Below are positions 35,301 through 42,771 of a stretch of DNA of 64,000 nt, one piece after another. The stretch comes from Oscillatoriales cyanobacterium (GTDB lineage Bacteria > Cyanobacteriota > Cyanobacteriia > Cyanobacteriales > Microcoleaceae): assembly GCA_004292955.1 (NCBI GenBank), contig RDXX01000033.1, positions 17,535-81,534 of the forward strand, in the 5' to 3' direction. Both the position numbers and the translations under genes were made by a program. Every line of letters begins with the position of its first letter. Position 1 is the stretch's first letter. The notes under the pieces were generated by a model that was not told where the DNA came from, made no database searches, and saw only the letters and a list, made by a program, of their open reading frames with translations.

Positions 35301-36855
35301 GAAGTTAATAGCTACAGACTCTTACGGTGCCAGTAGCGAACAGACTTTCAAGGTGACAACAAAAGACGGTCGCTGGGTTATTGACGGCTACATCTCCGGC
35401 GCAACTGTCTTCCTAGATGCCAACAAAAACGGCATCAAAGACACCAACGAACCATCCACAATTACCGATACAGGCGGCAAATTCGATCTCAACATCCCCT
35501 TCGAGATATTCGACACGAACAAAAACGGAGAAATCGACCCATCAGAAGGCAATTTAGTTGCGATCGGAGGCACTGACACCGCCACCGGATTACCCCTAGA
35601 AACACCAGTCACCGCACCACCAGATTCCACAGTTGTCACACTCCTAACTAGCTTAGTCGCCGACTTAATCGACAAGGGAATTGCACCCGAAGCCGCCCAA
35701 TCTTTAGTCAAAGCCGCCCTTTCCCTCCCCGCTGAAGTTGACCTGACTAGCTTAGATCCAATCCTAGCTACCAACAACAACCAGCCTGGGGGAGTCCAAG
35801 TCTTAGCAGCAATGGTGAAAGTCCAAAACACCATCACTCAAACTGCCGCTTTGATTGACGGTGCATCCAGTGCAGCTACTAAGGATCTTGTCAAAGCTGT
35901 TGTGGGTTCAATGGGCGATAAAATTCAAGGCGGTGCTATCTTAAACCTCAGCAATCCAGCCGCCTTAGAACCAATAATTCTGCAATCCGCTGCTAAAATC
36001 CAGCAGATTGACCCCAGTTTCAACATTCAAAAAGTCACCTCTATTACCTCGCAAGCTGCGACAGTAATGGCAACAGCAAATCAGCGCATTGATGCCGCCG
36101 TCACCAACCCAACAGCAACATCAATTCCCCAAGCCGTTGCCCGCGTCCAACAAGTATCCTTGGGCGCAACTACTCAAGACTTCAAAGCAGTTGGTGCCGG
36201 AAGCAAGCCAATTTCCCAGTTAGTTACTGACAATACTGGTGCTGCTTTAGATAGCAAAATTCAAGCAGTAACATTGCCTGCTGGGATTGCAACTCCTATA
36301 GTCACCGGCGACGCCGATTTGGGCAGCAATTCTGGTCAAATCAACGGCACAAATGGCGATGACATCCTCACTGGCACCACCGGAAATGATGTAATCAACG
36401 GCCGACAAGGCAACGATCTCCTAGACGGTGGCCTTGGGGATGACACTCTTTACGGAGGCAAAGGTAGCGATACTTTGCTGGGTGCTAGCGGTAATGATGT
36501 CTTGTTTGGCGGCCGCGGTGCTGATATCTTAAACGGCGATGATGGTAATGATATCTTGTTTGGCGGCAAGGGAGATGATTTGCTGACGGGCGGCTTAGGA
36601 AATGATACTTTGACTGGAGGAAAGGGAGTCGATAAATTCCTAATCTCCACCAATTCTGGGACTGATACTATTACCGATTTTGAATTTGGTAAAGACTTCT
36701 TAGTATTGGGTAACGGGCTGACTTTCTCGCAATTGGCGATCAGTCAAGATAGCGGTTTAACATTAATTCGGTTTGCCCAAACTGGAGAGATTTTGGCTTC
36801 TATCAGCGGAGTTTCTCCTGGGAGTATTGCCGCAGGGAGTTTCGGATTGATTTAA
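29314..36855 (+). CDS. Giant multidomain RTX surface/secreted protein with DUF4347
   Basis: The 2513-residue product has, in order: a DUF4347 domain (~8-235) split at ~114-168 by an in-frame repeat; FG-GAP/VCBS repeats (~240-570); Calx-beta domains (~575-820); three ~105-residue repeats with T-N-S-L-T-F-T-P-A-N; a 14-residue KPPVVVDP repeat stalk (~1154-1218); another Calx-beta; a second FG-GAP set with W-G-D-Y-D-N-D-G-K-L-D-I-L (~1385-1785); Fn3- and Ig-like domains; a V-F-L-D-A-N-K-N-G segment; and C-terminal RTX repeats (GGxGxDxL, ~2343-2450). Absence of a signal peptide plus RTX repeats suggests type I secretion and Ca-dependent folding. Likely adhesin or matrix protein; no transporter genes are nearby. 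Confidence 0.92.
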   Translation: MSNLNFPVSVRAIAFIDTRVQDYQSLVAGVTPGTEVVVLDGNEDAIAQITQILALRTNIDSIHIVSHGAPGSLQVGDGSLNADNLEAYSEQLQQWRSAFTDSADILIYGCNVASGPRVCPKVRRGFKSPSHSESRLKPTGNNSFIQSSLDDLRYETGNSFPGGTGEQARDLDVDLEIDGFAFIQRIAQLTNTNVAASKNLTGSAAKGGDWELEATTGEINTPLVFREDAIANYSHILSSFGNATNFPMTSDPFVPSVDYNGDGIFDLVVGGGVFLANGNGSFKQPISFSGGPSRLGNFNADTILDLATANPVFSGTVSIRQGNGTGGFGAPINSNVGNTPLSIAIGNFNADTFPDLAVVNGNPQGGGSVSILLGNGTGGFAPATSFGVGGIPASVAVGNFNADNFLDLAVGNSLSNNVSILLGNGTGGFSSATNFSTGQFPNSIIVADFNVDGNLDIATANNGSNNVSILLGNGTGGFSTTTNFTAGTKSNSVTAADLNGDGKLDLAVSNSGATNLSILLGNGTGGFSSPIDFALIGQNPGRVTVNDFNNDSLPDLAVMVTNGGSNNVSILLNTPNTVNFGAATYSGTEGTTDTVVNIPVTLSGGTPLSDVVVPIAINPSSTATQNSDYTIAPTSITFPAGATGAALTKNIALTIKPDNIAENAETAILNFGTITGGVAGTTKQTTLTIAANGTVSYAVAAGIASIPEGDSGTKPLTFTVTRSGSTGGASSVNYTIAGTATNVSDYNNIGGTSAPTGIAGTINFTAGETSKTITLDVLGDTIVEPDETIIVTLSNPAGAGVTPTITTATATTTIANDDKVGVTVNPITGLTTTELGGKATFTVKLNSQPSANVTFGLSSSNVAEGTVSTNSLTFTPANYNQPQTVTVTGVDDLVADGNVVYKIITAAAVSTDLNYNNLKPDDVTVTNSDNETPGITVNPTAGLTTGEDGSKANFSVVLNTKPTANVIIGLNSSNVAEGSVSTNSLTFTPANWDTAQPVTVTGVDDSIVDGDIDYKVITAATVSTDPNYSNKDVSDVGITNKDNDTAGVSISVAETTATEGGANGSYTAVLKSQPIAPVTLTLTTGSQIEPIAPITFTSVNWNVSQPVTVKAVDDAIVEGAHSGNITHSVTSGDVKYNGIVVGGVVVAITDNDIAPKPPVVVDPIVVVEPKPPVVVDPVVVVEPKPPVVVDPVVVVEPKPPVVVDPVVVVDPVVVNPPVTTGTGGTNRPIVIPRSNETILGLPITGDRPLGIPTVSFSQATYKVNESFTGIVQAQITLTRTGTLGDLNSSSTVFLEPPTGSATFRTDWNFSPIPNAPPFLIFNPGENSKTFTIDILPDGIAEGTEEIAFRIANNAFNASIGTQSSATVQISDAAIFTDTNVPISPKRLNSAIWGDYNNDGKLDILGNNQIYKNTELLDNNNQRSSEYGFSESNRIDLSGDFSAWGDYNNDGRLDFSVGQNRGSNNESRDIYSNNFAKRATLPDVYGFRSYVTSADYNNDGRLDILQTANDSWRDDNNKLYRNSGSVNGQDNFSFEQQSTTGLPSSRGFAAWGDYDNDGKLDVLLNVPDSSGRTTAKLYRNSGNSNSVFNGFFNGFTDTGVIFPGFSNVDQIAWGDYDNDGKLDILVSGSDSSFQQSQSITKVFRNATSTREPNRFDDIGVKIPGRVNSLSQNPWGDYDNDGKLDILVNVSVLTQLDAGSSQKVVTKVYRNNTGRPFNPNDPNGFIDPNSFTGQNSFIDSGVEIGSVVSPPGGQAYSNAAWGDYDKDGKLDILVASNSIKELNNPAGDVFSTKIFRNNTPKANTPPTAPTGLTAAASGPEVTFNWNKASDAQTPPNGLSYNLRVGTKQGGAEILSPMSLNDGTRQLVGLGNVNQNTRWQLKNLPRGKYFWSVQAIDTAWAGSPFAKEGSFTIDNRPPEEKIRLSGRYTELNQPIKDVYIDPDTNLYGDQISYQLTLPDGSPLSNSDPNTNWLGIESRPWENTIIFTGTPPSDGKPFEVKLIATDSYGASSEQTFKVTTKDGRWVIDGYISGATVFLDANKNGIKDTNEPSTITDTGGKFDLNIPFEIFDTNKNGEIDPSEGNLVAIGGTDTATGLPLETPVTAPPDSTVVTLLTSLVADLIDKGIAPEAAQSLVKAALSLPAEVDLTSLDPILATNNNQPGGVQVLAAMVKVQNTITQTAALIDGASSAATKDLVKAVVGSMGDKIQGGAILNLSNPAALEPIILQSAAKIQQIDPSFNIQKVTSITSQAATVMATANQRIDAAVTNPTATSIPQAVARVQQVSLGATTQDFKAVGAGSKPISQLVTDNTGAALDSKIQAVTLPAGIATPIVTGDADLGSNSGQINGTNGDDILTGTTGNDVINGRQGNDLLDGGLGDDTLYGGKGSDTLLGASGNDVLFGGRGADILNGDDGNDILFGGKGDDLLTGGLGNDTLTGGKGVDKFLISTNSGTDTITDFEFGKDFLVLGNGLTFSQLAISQDSGLTLIRFAQTGEILASISGVSPGSIAAGSFGLI
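29668..29815. repeat. Palindromic element inserted in frame in the giant gene
   Basis: CCGCCGGGGATTTAAATCCC...CATAGCGAAAGTC at the left pairs over ~38 bp with GACTTGCGCTATGAGACGGG...CCCCGGCGG at the right. Two smaller hairpins, AGTCGGTTGAAACCGACT and AGTCATCTTTAGATGACT, sit inside. The insert has no stop codon in the gene's frame and adds about 50 residues inside DUF4347. Confidence 0.9.
32773..32965 (+). repeat. 42-bp coding tandem repeat
   Basis: About four near-identical 42-bp units encode KPPVVVDPVVVVEP within the giant gene. The units differ by single bases, so copy number may vary between strains. It likely forms an extended proline/valine stalk. Confidence 0.9.
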
Positions 36856-36856
36856 C

Positions 36857-37134
36857 AAAAATCGGCGGTTAAAACCGCCTCTATACAAACAAAACCCCCG
36901 GAGGCGGGTTGAAAAAGACCGGGCGGTTGAAACCGCGTCTATACAGACAAAACCTGCCTCCGCAGGTTGAAGAATAGGCGGTTAAAATTGCGTTTTTTCT
37001 TCAGTCCGCGGAGGCGGACATTGTTTGTATAGTCGCGGTTTCAACCGCCGGATTTTGTCTGTGCAGACGCGGTTTCAACCGCCGGATTTTGTCTGTGCAG
37101 ATGCGGTTTCAACCGCCGATTTTTCTAACATATC
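36857..37134. repeat. Array of GGCGGTTNAAACCGCC palindromes
   Basis: The whole gap between the giant gene and dprA is made of short palindromes: GGCGGTTAAAACCGCC, GGGCGGTTGAAACCGC, CCTGCCTCCGCAGG, and three tandem GCGGTTTCAACCGCCG units spaced by ATTTTGTCTGTGCAGA. The left and right halves are inversely related, so it can fold into a large cruciform and could end transcription from both convergent genes. Confidence 0.85.
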
Positions 37135-37137
37135 AAA

Positions 37138-38289
37138 TCAACAGCGCTGATATCGCATACCCGGCAATTGCGAAACTAATCCCAACAATTCCAACTGCAA
37201 AAGAATACCAGAAACCGTCCCCGCTTCCAATCCCGCAGCCTCCACAATTGTATCAAGAGAATTCGGCCCCGAACCCAGAGCTTTTAACACTACAGCCAAC
37301 TCCCCATCCAATAGCGGCTCTGGCTTTTCAGGGGTTGGATTTGCCGGAAACAAGGACAACTGCTGCGCGCTATCCAATTTTGGCATAGCTCCGAGCATTT
37401 CTAGCAATCGGTCTTCGCTTAAAAGTCGATCGCTATTGGGGAGAATCGGATGAGCACCTTTACTCAGCAACTCCAAACATCCAAACGATCGCTCATCATC
37501 CAACCTTCCCGTCAAAACATACACATCCCGACAAAACTCATTCGCTTGATAAGCAGTAATTAACGCCCCCGACTTCTGCGGAGCTTCTATCACAATAGTA
37601 GCGCGGCTCAAGCCAGCAATTATCCGATTTCGGCGCGGAAAATTAGTTTTATTCGGTTGAGTGCCCGCCGGATATTCACTAATTGCCAATCCCTGCTGTA
37701 ACAGGCGATCGCACAACCGCTCATTTGGCTTAGGATAAACGATATCAACCCCAGTACCAAAAACAGCCAAAGTCCGGCCTCCCGTCTCCAAACAGCTTGT
37801 ATGAGCCTCTGTATCAATACCTGCGGCAAATCCCGAAACAACAGTAAAACCATTTTTAGCCAAAGCCACACTAATTTTACGAGTCCAGCGGCGGCCGTAT
37901 TCCGAAGGACTGCGAGTGCCAACAATTGCCACCGTCGGCGTAATTCCTTGATTCTCTTTGAGATCGACTAAACCGCGATAATACAGCACCGGCGGCGGGC
38001 TGGGAATTTCCAATAATAAGCTGGGATAATCCCGATCTGCGGGTGTCCAGAAACAGGGATTGTTAATAAGATGTTTCTCAATAAATTCTTCAGGATTGAG
38101 TTTAGATCGTTCTTGTACAGTGGTATCAATTACCTGCTTGCCAAACCCTTCTACTCGCATTAAATCTACTGGTTTCGCCATCCAAGCTTCTGCCAAAGTA
38201 TTAAAATGTTGGTGCAATCTTTGCAACAAAATCGGCCCTATACCATTAATCTGTGACCATGCTAACCAGTAAGCGCGTTCTTCTAGCAA
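37138..38289 (-). CDS. dprA: DNA-processing protein DprA/Smf
   Basis: This 383-residue protein has an N-terminal helix-hairpin-helix region (~10-75), a Rossmann-like DprA core (~100-305) with V-A-I-V-G-T-R-x2-S, S-G-F-A-A-G-I-D-T-x-A-H, F-P-R-R-N-R-I-I-A-G-L and A-P-x-K-S-G-A-L-I-T-A, and a C-terminal winged helix (~320-380). DprA loads RecA on incoming single strands during natural transformation. Its start is ATG at 38289. The pilin at 27 kb could belong to the same competence process, but that is only a functional association. Confidence 0.95.
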   Translation of the reverse strand: MLEERAYWLAWSQINGIGPILLQRLHQHFNTLAEAWMAKPVDLMRVEGFGKQVIDTTVQERSKLNPEEFIEKHLINNPCFWTPADRDYPSLLLEIPSPPPVLYYRGLVDLKENQGITPTVAIVGTRSPSEYGRRWTRKISVALAKNGFTVVSGFAAGIDTEAHTSCLETGGRTLAVFGTGVDIVYPKPNERLCDRLLQQGLAISEYPAGTQPNKTNFPRRNRIIAGLSRATIVIEAPQKSGALITAYQANEFCRDVYVLTGRLDDERSFGCLELLSKGAHPILPNSDRLLSEDRLLEMLGAMPKLDSAQQLSLFPANPTPEKPEPLLDGELAVVLKALGSGPNSLDTIVEAAGLEAGTVSGILLQLELLGLVSQLPGMRYQRC

Positions 38290-38369
38290 CGACTTGCCCT
38301 CAATTTATCTGAGAATAATTTTATCATTTTTGGTTGAAACTGCACTATCCATTGCTGTCAACTTAAAAA

Positions 38370-38439
38370 AGGTACGTTGTTGGGCTTTAGCCCTCTTTAG
38401 ATTTATAGACAAAGAGGGCTGAAGCCCAACAACGTACCT
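38370..38439. repeat. Long perfect-arm hairpin GGTACGTTGTTGGGCT
   Basis: AGGTACGTTGTTGGGCTTTA pairs with its near-exact complement ending in ACGTACCT across ~29 bp. It overlaps the last bases of the 38438 gene. A partial copy (GGTACGTTGTTGGGCTTGGG) is nested inside the element at 50281-50387. Confidence 0.85.
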
Positions 38440-39091
38440 AAGCTTTCCAATTGACAAAACGGGCATAAATATAAGCAATGATTTCCCCAGTCACAGTCCG
38501 AAAACCTGCGCTAGATTTCCACCATTCTTGTGAGTTATAATCTTCCGATTCCGCAGCTATAATCCCGACTTTAATTTCAGGATTCAACACTTCTTTGAAA
38601 ACCATCCAACTGCGGCGGGCATGAGTGCCAATAGAATAAAGATTGATTGAGTCCACTTTTAGGGCAGAAGTAGCTAGCCAATCTCGAAGTGCGATCGCAG
38701 AAGCAGCAGTGCGGTGTTTCACAACACTCGGTGCGGGTACAGCTACCACTTTGTTCTTATCAAATCCTAGCGCAATACAAGTCGCGGCGGTCAGTTCAGC
38801 ATAATTTTTATATTGGGCGAGATAGTGGCCCTTACTTACCGGAAGCCCGGTTGTCACCAATTTCCGGTATCCGCCTTTGTTGAATTCTGCGATCGCACTT
38901 TCGACTGCATAATCCGGCAACCAGCCTTCCACAACCAGTATATCTGCTTTAATCGGCGCATTTACCGCCAAAAATGGATGAATATTTGTGATAATTAAGA
39001 CCATTGTAATGATTAAACCTGCGATCGCAATTACCCAACCTTCCCAGGTAATTGCCCACATCTCTCGGCGGCGGATCAGACGAATTTTCAT
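38438..39091 (-). CDS. ElyC/SanA/YdcF-like (DUF218) membrane-anchored protein
   Basis: The 217-residue protein has one N-terminal membrane helix (~16-38) and a DUF218-like domain: A-D-I-L-V-V-E-G-W at ~50, K-L-V-T-T-G at ~76, and a region with T-A-A-S-A-I-A-L-R-D and S-I-G-T-H-A-R-R-S. The glycine-rich first motif is E-G-W rather than L-G-G, a variant seen in some cyanobacterial members. DUF218 proteins affect envelope and polysaccharide metabolism; the reaction is not settled. A GAAGGAA tract precedes the gene. It is not clearly in an operon. Confidence 0.7.
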   Translation of the reverse strand: MKIRLIRRREMWAITWEGWVIAIAGLIITMVLIITNIHPFLAVNAPIKADILVVEGWLPDYAVESAIAEFNKGGYRKLVTTGLPVSKGHYLAQYKNYAELTAATCIALGFDKNKVVAVPAPSVVKHRTAASAIALRDWLATSALKVDSINLYSIGTHARRSWMVFKEVLNPEIKVGIIAAESEDYNSQEWWKSSAGFRTVTGEIIAYIYARFVNWKA

Positions 39092-39099
39092 TTTATAGC

Positions 39100-39245
39100 A
39101 GAAGGAAGAAGGAAGAAGGAAGAAGGAAGAAGCAACAATACCAATGGTTTCAGGAAGAGGGAAATAGTGAGACAGTGAGAAAGTTATAAAATTGCCTTAT
39201 GCCCTATTCCCTATGCCCTATGCCCTATTCCCTATTCCCCATTCC
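39100..39245. repeat. GAAGGAA tract and CCCTATGCCCTATTCC repeats
   Basis: About five GAAGGAA units at 39103-39132 are followed by short CTATGCCCTATTCC-type repeats up to 39245. These match intergenic filler elsewhere and are not a gene. Confidence 0.8.
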
Positions 39246-39249
39246 CAAA

Positions 39250-39900
39250 TTATTTGTGTTTGAGATACTCAAAAACGCTCTTATCGCCGATATCCTGGGG
39301 GATAGGTTGAAAAAACTTGCGGACAGCAAAAATGATGAACAATATCGCCCAAAGTCCCAGCAGCAACTGTTCATTTTCCGGTGTCAAGAAGCCAAAAATA
39401 TGTCCTAAAAGTAATAGCGGAACTCCCGGAGTCAAAAACTTAGTTTCTAGGCGGTTAAAGCAGAAAGCTTCTTTAAAAAAGATGCCATTCAAGGCAGCAA
39501 AAGTAAAGCCAATTCCCCACAAAGTCGCTGGATGTTCGTACACCGCCAAAGCCAAAGGTTCGCTACTTTGTAAAGCGACAAACAGTGCTGCCGCGCCGCC
39601 GATCGCCCAAAACATCTGTAACGTGCGATGCAGCGCAATCATGTAAATGTGAATAGTTGCCAAACTAACGCCTAAAGCTATCCAGAAACACGCAAAAACA
39701 GGCGTTACAGCTTGAATTGCCATTGGGTTGTCGCCCTGTTGCAACACCAGAGTAGCACCCACCGCCAAACACAGCGCCGCCACCCCCAATCCGGCGCGGT
39801 AGATCAACACTCCAGTGCGATCGCTTTCGGTAATCGTAAACTCGCCGAATTGCCCTTGATAGACTGCCGATTCATCAGGCGATTTCAGTAATTGCATCAC
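39250..39900 (-). CDS. DUF2301-family membrane protein
   Basis: The 216-residue protein has a short N-terminal tail with Y-Q-G-Q-F-G-E-F-T-I-T followed by about six membrane helices (~32-205). The Y-R-A-G-L-G start of helix 1 and the E-A-F-C-F-N-R-L-E-T-K segment between helices fit DUF2301, a family found throughout cyanobacteria with no known function. It lies back-to-back with the gene at 39982, leaving an 81-bp shared promoter region. Confidence 0.85.
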   Translation of the reverse strand: MMQLLKSPDESAVYQGQFGEFTITESDRTGVLIYRAGLGVAALCLAVGATLVLQQGDNPMAIQAVTPVFACFWIALGVSLATIHIYMIALHRTLQMFWAIGGAAALFVALQSSEPLALAVYEHPATLWGIGFTFAALNGIFFKEAFCFNRLETKFLTPGVPLLLLGHIFGFLTPENEQLLLGLWAILFIIFAVRKFFQPIPQDIGDKSVFEYLKHK

Positions 39901-39981
39901 AGCTTCCTCCTATTTGTCAGACACGAATGTACTTCTACCAAGATATACTTTATTGATAAACCGATACAGCGAGACCGAGCG

Positions 39982-40644
39982 ATGCCCAAATTTAACAAAC
40001 CTAAAGTTAACCAGCCTAAAGTTAACAAGTCTCAAGTTGACGATCGCCCAAATCAAAGCAAATCCCTTCCTTCAGAATCCGAACTTCCTTTAGTTCAGCT
40101 TGATGAAACCATTGTAGCAGGTAGAAGACCGAAACCGCTAAACGACTTGCAGCGCTTGCTTGCTGAATTACCAGAATTAGGAGGCACTTTCAAGCCAGAA
40201 ATCTTCGCCGATCTCGATGAAAACAACCCATTTAATGGCGGTCAATTTGAAAGTAAGATTAGAAGAATCCTGGGAAACAAAAAAATCAATGCCGATCTTA
40301 AAAATACAATCAAATATTTAGACTACCTCAAGCAAAATTTTCAAGTTCCGTGCCATGTTACTGGCATAGAAGAGTTTGAATGGGAAGAAGAGTATCTTAT
40401 GGGTTTTGGCACTAAAAAAGAATATGCAAGGCTCAAAAAAACTCAACCTTCTTATACTGATAAATTCACAATTCATCGGTTGGAAGATTTTTCTATTCAG
40501 GAAGACGGCATATTTGTGGAAGTTCAGCGCGTTGGCGATCGCAAAAAGTTTATGTTGCGTTTAGCAGAGTTAGAATCAGTTGATGATATCCCCCCAAACA
40601 ATCATTTATTACATGATTATGCCGTGTGGTGGATTAATTATTAA
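39982..40644 (+). CDS. Hypothetical acidic protein with PKVNxPKVN N-terminus
   Basis: I do not recognise a family. The start at ATG 39982 is preferred because an earlier in-frame ATG at 39892 would overlap the divergent DUF2301 gene. The 220-residue protein has an N-terminal KPKVNQPKVNKSQV repeat, an acidic and helical middle (L-Q-R-L-L-A-E-L-P-E-L-G near residue 55), an E-E-F-E-W-E-E-E stretch and a C-terminal D-Y-A-V-W-W-I-N-Y. The last third (~120-220) resembles calcium-binding or SMI1-like small cytoplasmic domains only loosely. No signal peptide or membrane helix. Confidence 0.75.
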   Translation: MPKFNKPKVNQPKVNKSQVDDRPNQSKSLPSESELPLVQLDETIVAGRRPKPLNDLQRLLAELPELGGTFKPEIFADLDENNPFNGGQFESKIRRILGNKKINADLKNTIKYLDYLKQNFQVPCHVTGIEEFEWEEEYLMGFGTKKEYARLKKTQPSYTDKFTIHRLEDFSIQEDGIFVEVQRVGDRKKFMLRLAELESVDDIPPNNHLLHDYAVWWINY

Positions 40645-40825
40645 GGAAGAGGGAGATTGGGAGATTGGGAGAGGGGGAAAAATCTTCCTTCTCCCCTCTT
40701 CCCTCTTCCCTCTGAAAACTGTCAACTGTCCCAGGTCAACTGTCAACTCTTCCTTCTTCCCTCTTCCCTCTGAAAACTGTCCCAGGTCAACTGTCCCAGG
40801 TCAACTGTCAACTCTTCCTTCTTAA
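40645..40825. repeat. Mixed CTTCCCTCTTCCCTCTGAAAA and CAACTGTCCCAGGT repeats
   Basis: A purine-rich GGGAGATT run is followed by two imperfect copies of a CTTCCTTCTTCCCTCTTCCC plus TGAAAACTGTC unit with interspersed CAACTGTCCCAGGT. This is a decayed relative of the heptamer arrays. No gene. Confidence 0.8.
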
Positions 40826-41581
40826 TTAGATTGAAGTAGCAAAGTGCGATCGCTCGACTTTTGCCAAAGCTTCAACTAAACTGCGAACAGCAGCAATCAT
40901 CGCCACTTCGCTGTTAAGTTGGCTGACAGCAGAACCGACGCCAACACCCGCAGCGCCAGCGCCAATAGCCAGCGGTGCAGTGACGCTGGAGATGCCCGAA
41001 GCGCAGAGTACGGGGACTTGTACGGCGCGGGAAATTTCAAAGGCTGCGGCCAAAGTAGGCGCTGCTTTTTCAATCAATCCCAAAGTTCCGGCGTGAATTG
41101 GTTGGGCGCTAGTACCGCCTTCGGTTTGGATGATGTTAGCGCCAGCTTTGACTAATTCGGTTGCTAACTGTACTTGTTTGTCCAGTGTCAAAATGTGGGG
41201 AACTGTTACAGAAAGAGTGATGTTCCCAAATAGCGATCGCGTTTGGCGAGTCAACTCCAAAACTTCCTCAGCTTCAAAGCGGCGCCCTACGGCGTAGAAA
41301 GCATCAAAGTTGCCAATTTCAATCAAATCAGCGCCAGCTTCTACCGCAGCTACAAACTTTTCTGGTTCCACAGCCGACACACAAATTGGCAAATTTGTCA
41401 ACTGTTTTGCCATCAATACCAAATCGCGATCGCAAGCAATATCGACAAAGGAAGCGCCACCGAGATCCGCTGCTTTGACAACAGCCGCAACGTTAGCCGC
41501 ATCAAAATTATTTAAACCGCTGATAATTTTCAGGGCGCGGCCTTGCTCAAATGCGCGCTGCAATTTAGGAGTTACACTCAT
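40826..41581 (-). CDS. ycf23: DUF561/Ycf23 protein (TIM-barrel)
   Basis: This 251-residue protein is a TIM-barrel with A-L-K-I-I-S-G-L-N-N-F-D near the start, FVDIACD, A-G-A-D-L-I-E-I-G-N-F-D-A-F-Y, I-I-Q-T-E-G-G-T-S and a late G-I-S-S-V-T-A-P-L-A-I-G-A-G phosphate-binding loop. It matches the Ycf23/DUF561 family conserved in cyanobacteria and red-lineage plastids. The reaction is unknown; the fold suggests a phosphosugar or nitrogen-related role. A second start-independent feature: no operon partner, with 342 bp of repeats upstream. Confidence 0.92.
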   Translation of the reverse strand: MSVTPKLQRAFEQGRALKIISGLNNFDAANVAAVVKAADLGGASFVDIACDRDLVLMAKQLTNLPICVSAVEPEKFVAAVEAGADLIEIGNFDAFYAVGRRFEAEEVLELTRQTRSLFGNITLSVTVPHILTLDKQVQLATELVKAGANIIQTEGGTSAQPIHAGTLGLIEKAAPTLAAAFEISRAVQVPVLCASGISSVTAPLAIGAGAAGVGVGSAVSQLNSEVAMIAAVRSLVEALAKVERSHFATSI

Positions 41582-41689
41582 AGTTAGCCTTCCAACTCAG
41601 AAAATTTGTTAGACTCATTTTGACACGAATTAGAACTATTTTTGATTTTTAATTCTTAATTTTTATAGGACTGATACCAATTTTTTATG

Positions 41690-41915
41690 AGGGTGCATAG
41701 AATCTGATCCCCCCTAACCCCCCTGGTGGGAGGGGGGGACAAGAGTTACTCAAAGTCCCCCTTCTTAAGGGGGATTTAGGGGGATCGGGATATGTGCAAC
41801 GACCCATTAAATTGGTATGACGCACTCCTTGTTTAGAAACCGGGTTTTTTTACGAAAAGACGGATTTTAGACCGCAGATTAGGTAAAAAACCCGGTTTCT
41901 GGGTGCCGATGCGTA
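41690..41915. repeat. Two REP-type palindromes upstream of ycf23
   Basis: GATCCCCCCTAACCCCCC and CTTAAGGGGGATTTAGGGGG form one element (41706-41795), a relative of 46893-46977. AGAAACCGGGTTTTTTTACG with AAAAAACCCGGTTTCTGGGT form the other (41836-41902). There is no gene in 41582-41924. Confidence 0.8.
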
Positions 41916-41924
41916 AGTTTTGTT

Positions 41925-42460
41925 TTAATTATTTCCCGGCTGTCGAAACTTGTGCACATCTTTGATAACTTGTACCCAGCCGTCAGAGAGAGATTCCAAA
42001 ATACGATCGCCCTTTTCCTTCGTCGCCACCGTCGCATCGCCCAACACACCGCTATCAGTCAACTCTCGCGTCAGCCAAACAAAAGGCAAGCTACCTTCCA
42101 TACTCAGCAAACTGTCAGCAGGCAAATCCCTCGGATACTCGCAAACTGCTCGCTCCATTTTCACCTGTTCGGGCAAAATTGACAACATCAAACTCGTTTC
42201 GGCATCTCCCGCGTGAATTCCCAATTCTAACTCTTTCGCCGTGAGTAATTGGGCCGCCACATTCGGCACCCGCCAGACAAACAGCGGAAACACTGAAAAA
42301 TCCTGATATTTCTGATGAATATCCCGCACTGCAATTTCCATTACCTGCGGCTGTCCGCCGTGGGCATTCATCAATACTAATTTCCGAAATCCTGCCCGGT
42401 AAATACTGTCAGCAATTTCGCCAATTGCGGCTAAAAGTGTCTGAGCGCCGATCATAGAAG
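41925..42460 (-). pseudogene. Creatininase-family amidohydrolase, 5'-truncated
   Basis: About 178 residues of the C-terminal part are present, with LLAAIGEIADSIYRAGFRKL, MNAHGGQPQ and the metal-binding HAGDAETS. The first ~70-100 residues, including the E-x-H...D metal ligands, are missing. The frame continues to 42656 but the extra residues are antisense to a PAS domain, so they do not belong to the gene. Creatininase-family enzymes include creatinine and formamide hydrolases; this copy should be inactive. The break is near 42455-42465. Confidence 0.85.
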
Positions 42461-42768
42461 AACGTTTGAGCGTCGCCATCAAAGGCTCGGGCATAGCAAG
42501 CTGGGATCTAGACGTGCGAACAAATCGAGTAATTTGGTCGGCGAACCATTTCAGGATTTTCGGCTGCGAACCGACACCGGGCGGCGAAACTACGATCGCA
42601 GTGTGGAAAAAGTTCGTGCATCCAGACGACTTAAAACAAGTCTTGCAGGCAGTCAAAACGGCTCGGGAAACGCGATCGCTCTACTCGATCGACTACCGAA
42701 TCGTGCGCGCAGACACGGCCAAAATCCGCTGGTTGAGCGTGTTAGGGACTCGCGGACAAATAAAATAC
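42457..42768 (+). pseudogene. PAS-domain fragment of a hybrid histidine kinase
   Basis: About 100 residues of a PAS_3-type domain are recognisable: E-R-L-S-V-A-I-K-G-S-G-I-A-S-W-D, V-I-W-S-A-N-H-F-R-I-F-G, F-V-H-P-D-D, then Y-R-I-V-R-A-D and I-R-W-L-S-V-L-G. There is no start region upstream and the frame runs into the insertion element. With the REC fragment at 44067-44282 it represents the two ends of one sensor kinase whose middle was lost. Confidence 0.88.
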
Positions 42769-42771
42769 CAG

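Noticed and set aside
39892..39981. 5' extension of the hypothetical gene at 39982
   Set aside because: It overlaps the start of the divergent DUF2301 gene and lacks a ribosome-binding site.
42461..42656. N-terminal part of the creatininase frame
   Set aside because: It is antisense to an evident PAS domain and lacks creatininase motifs.
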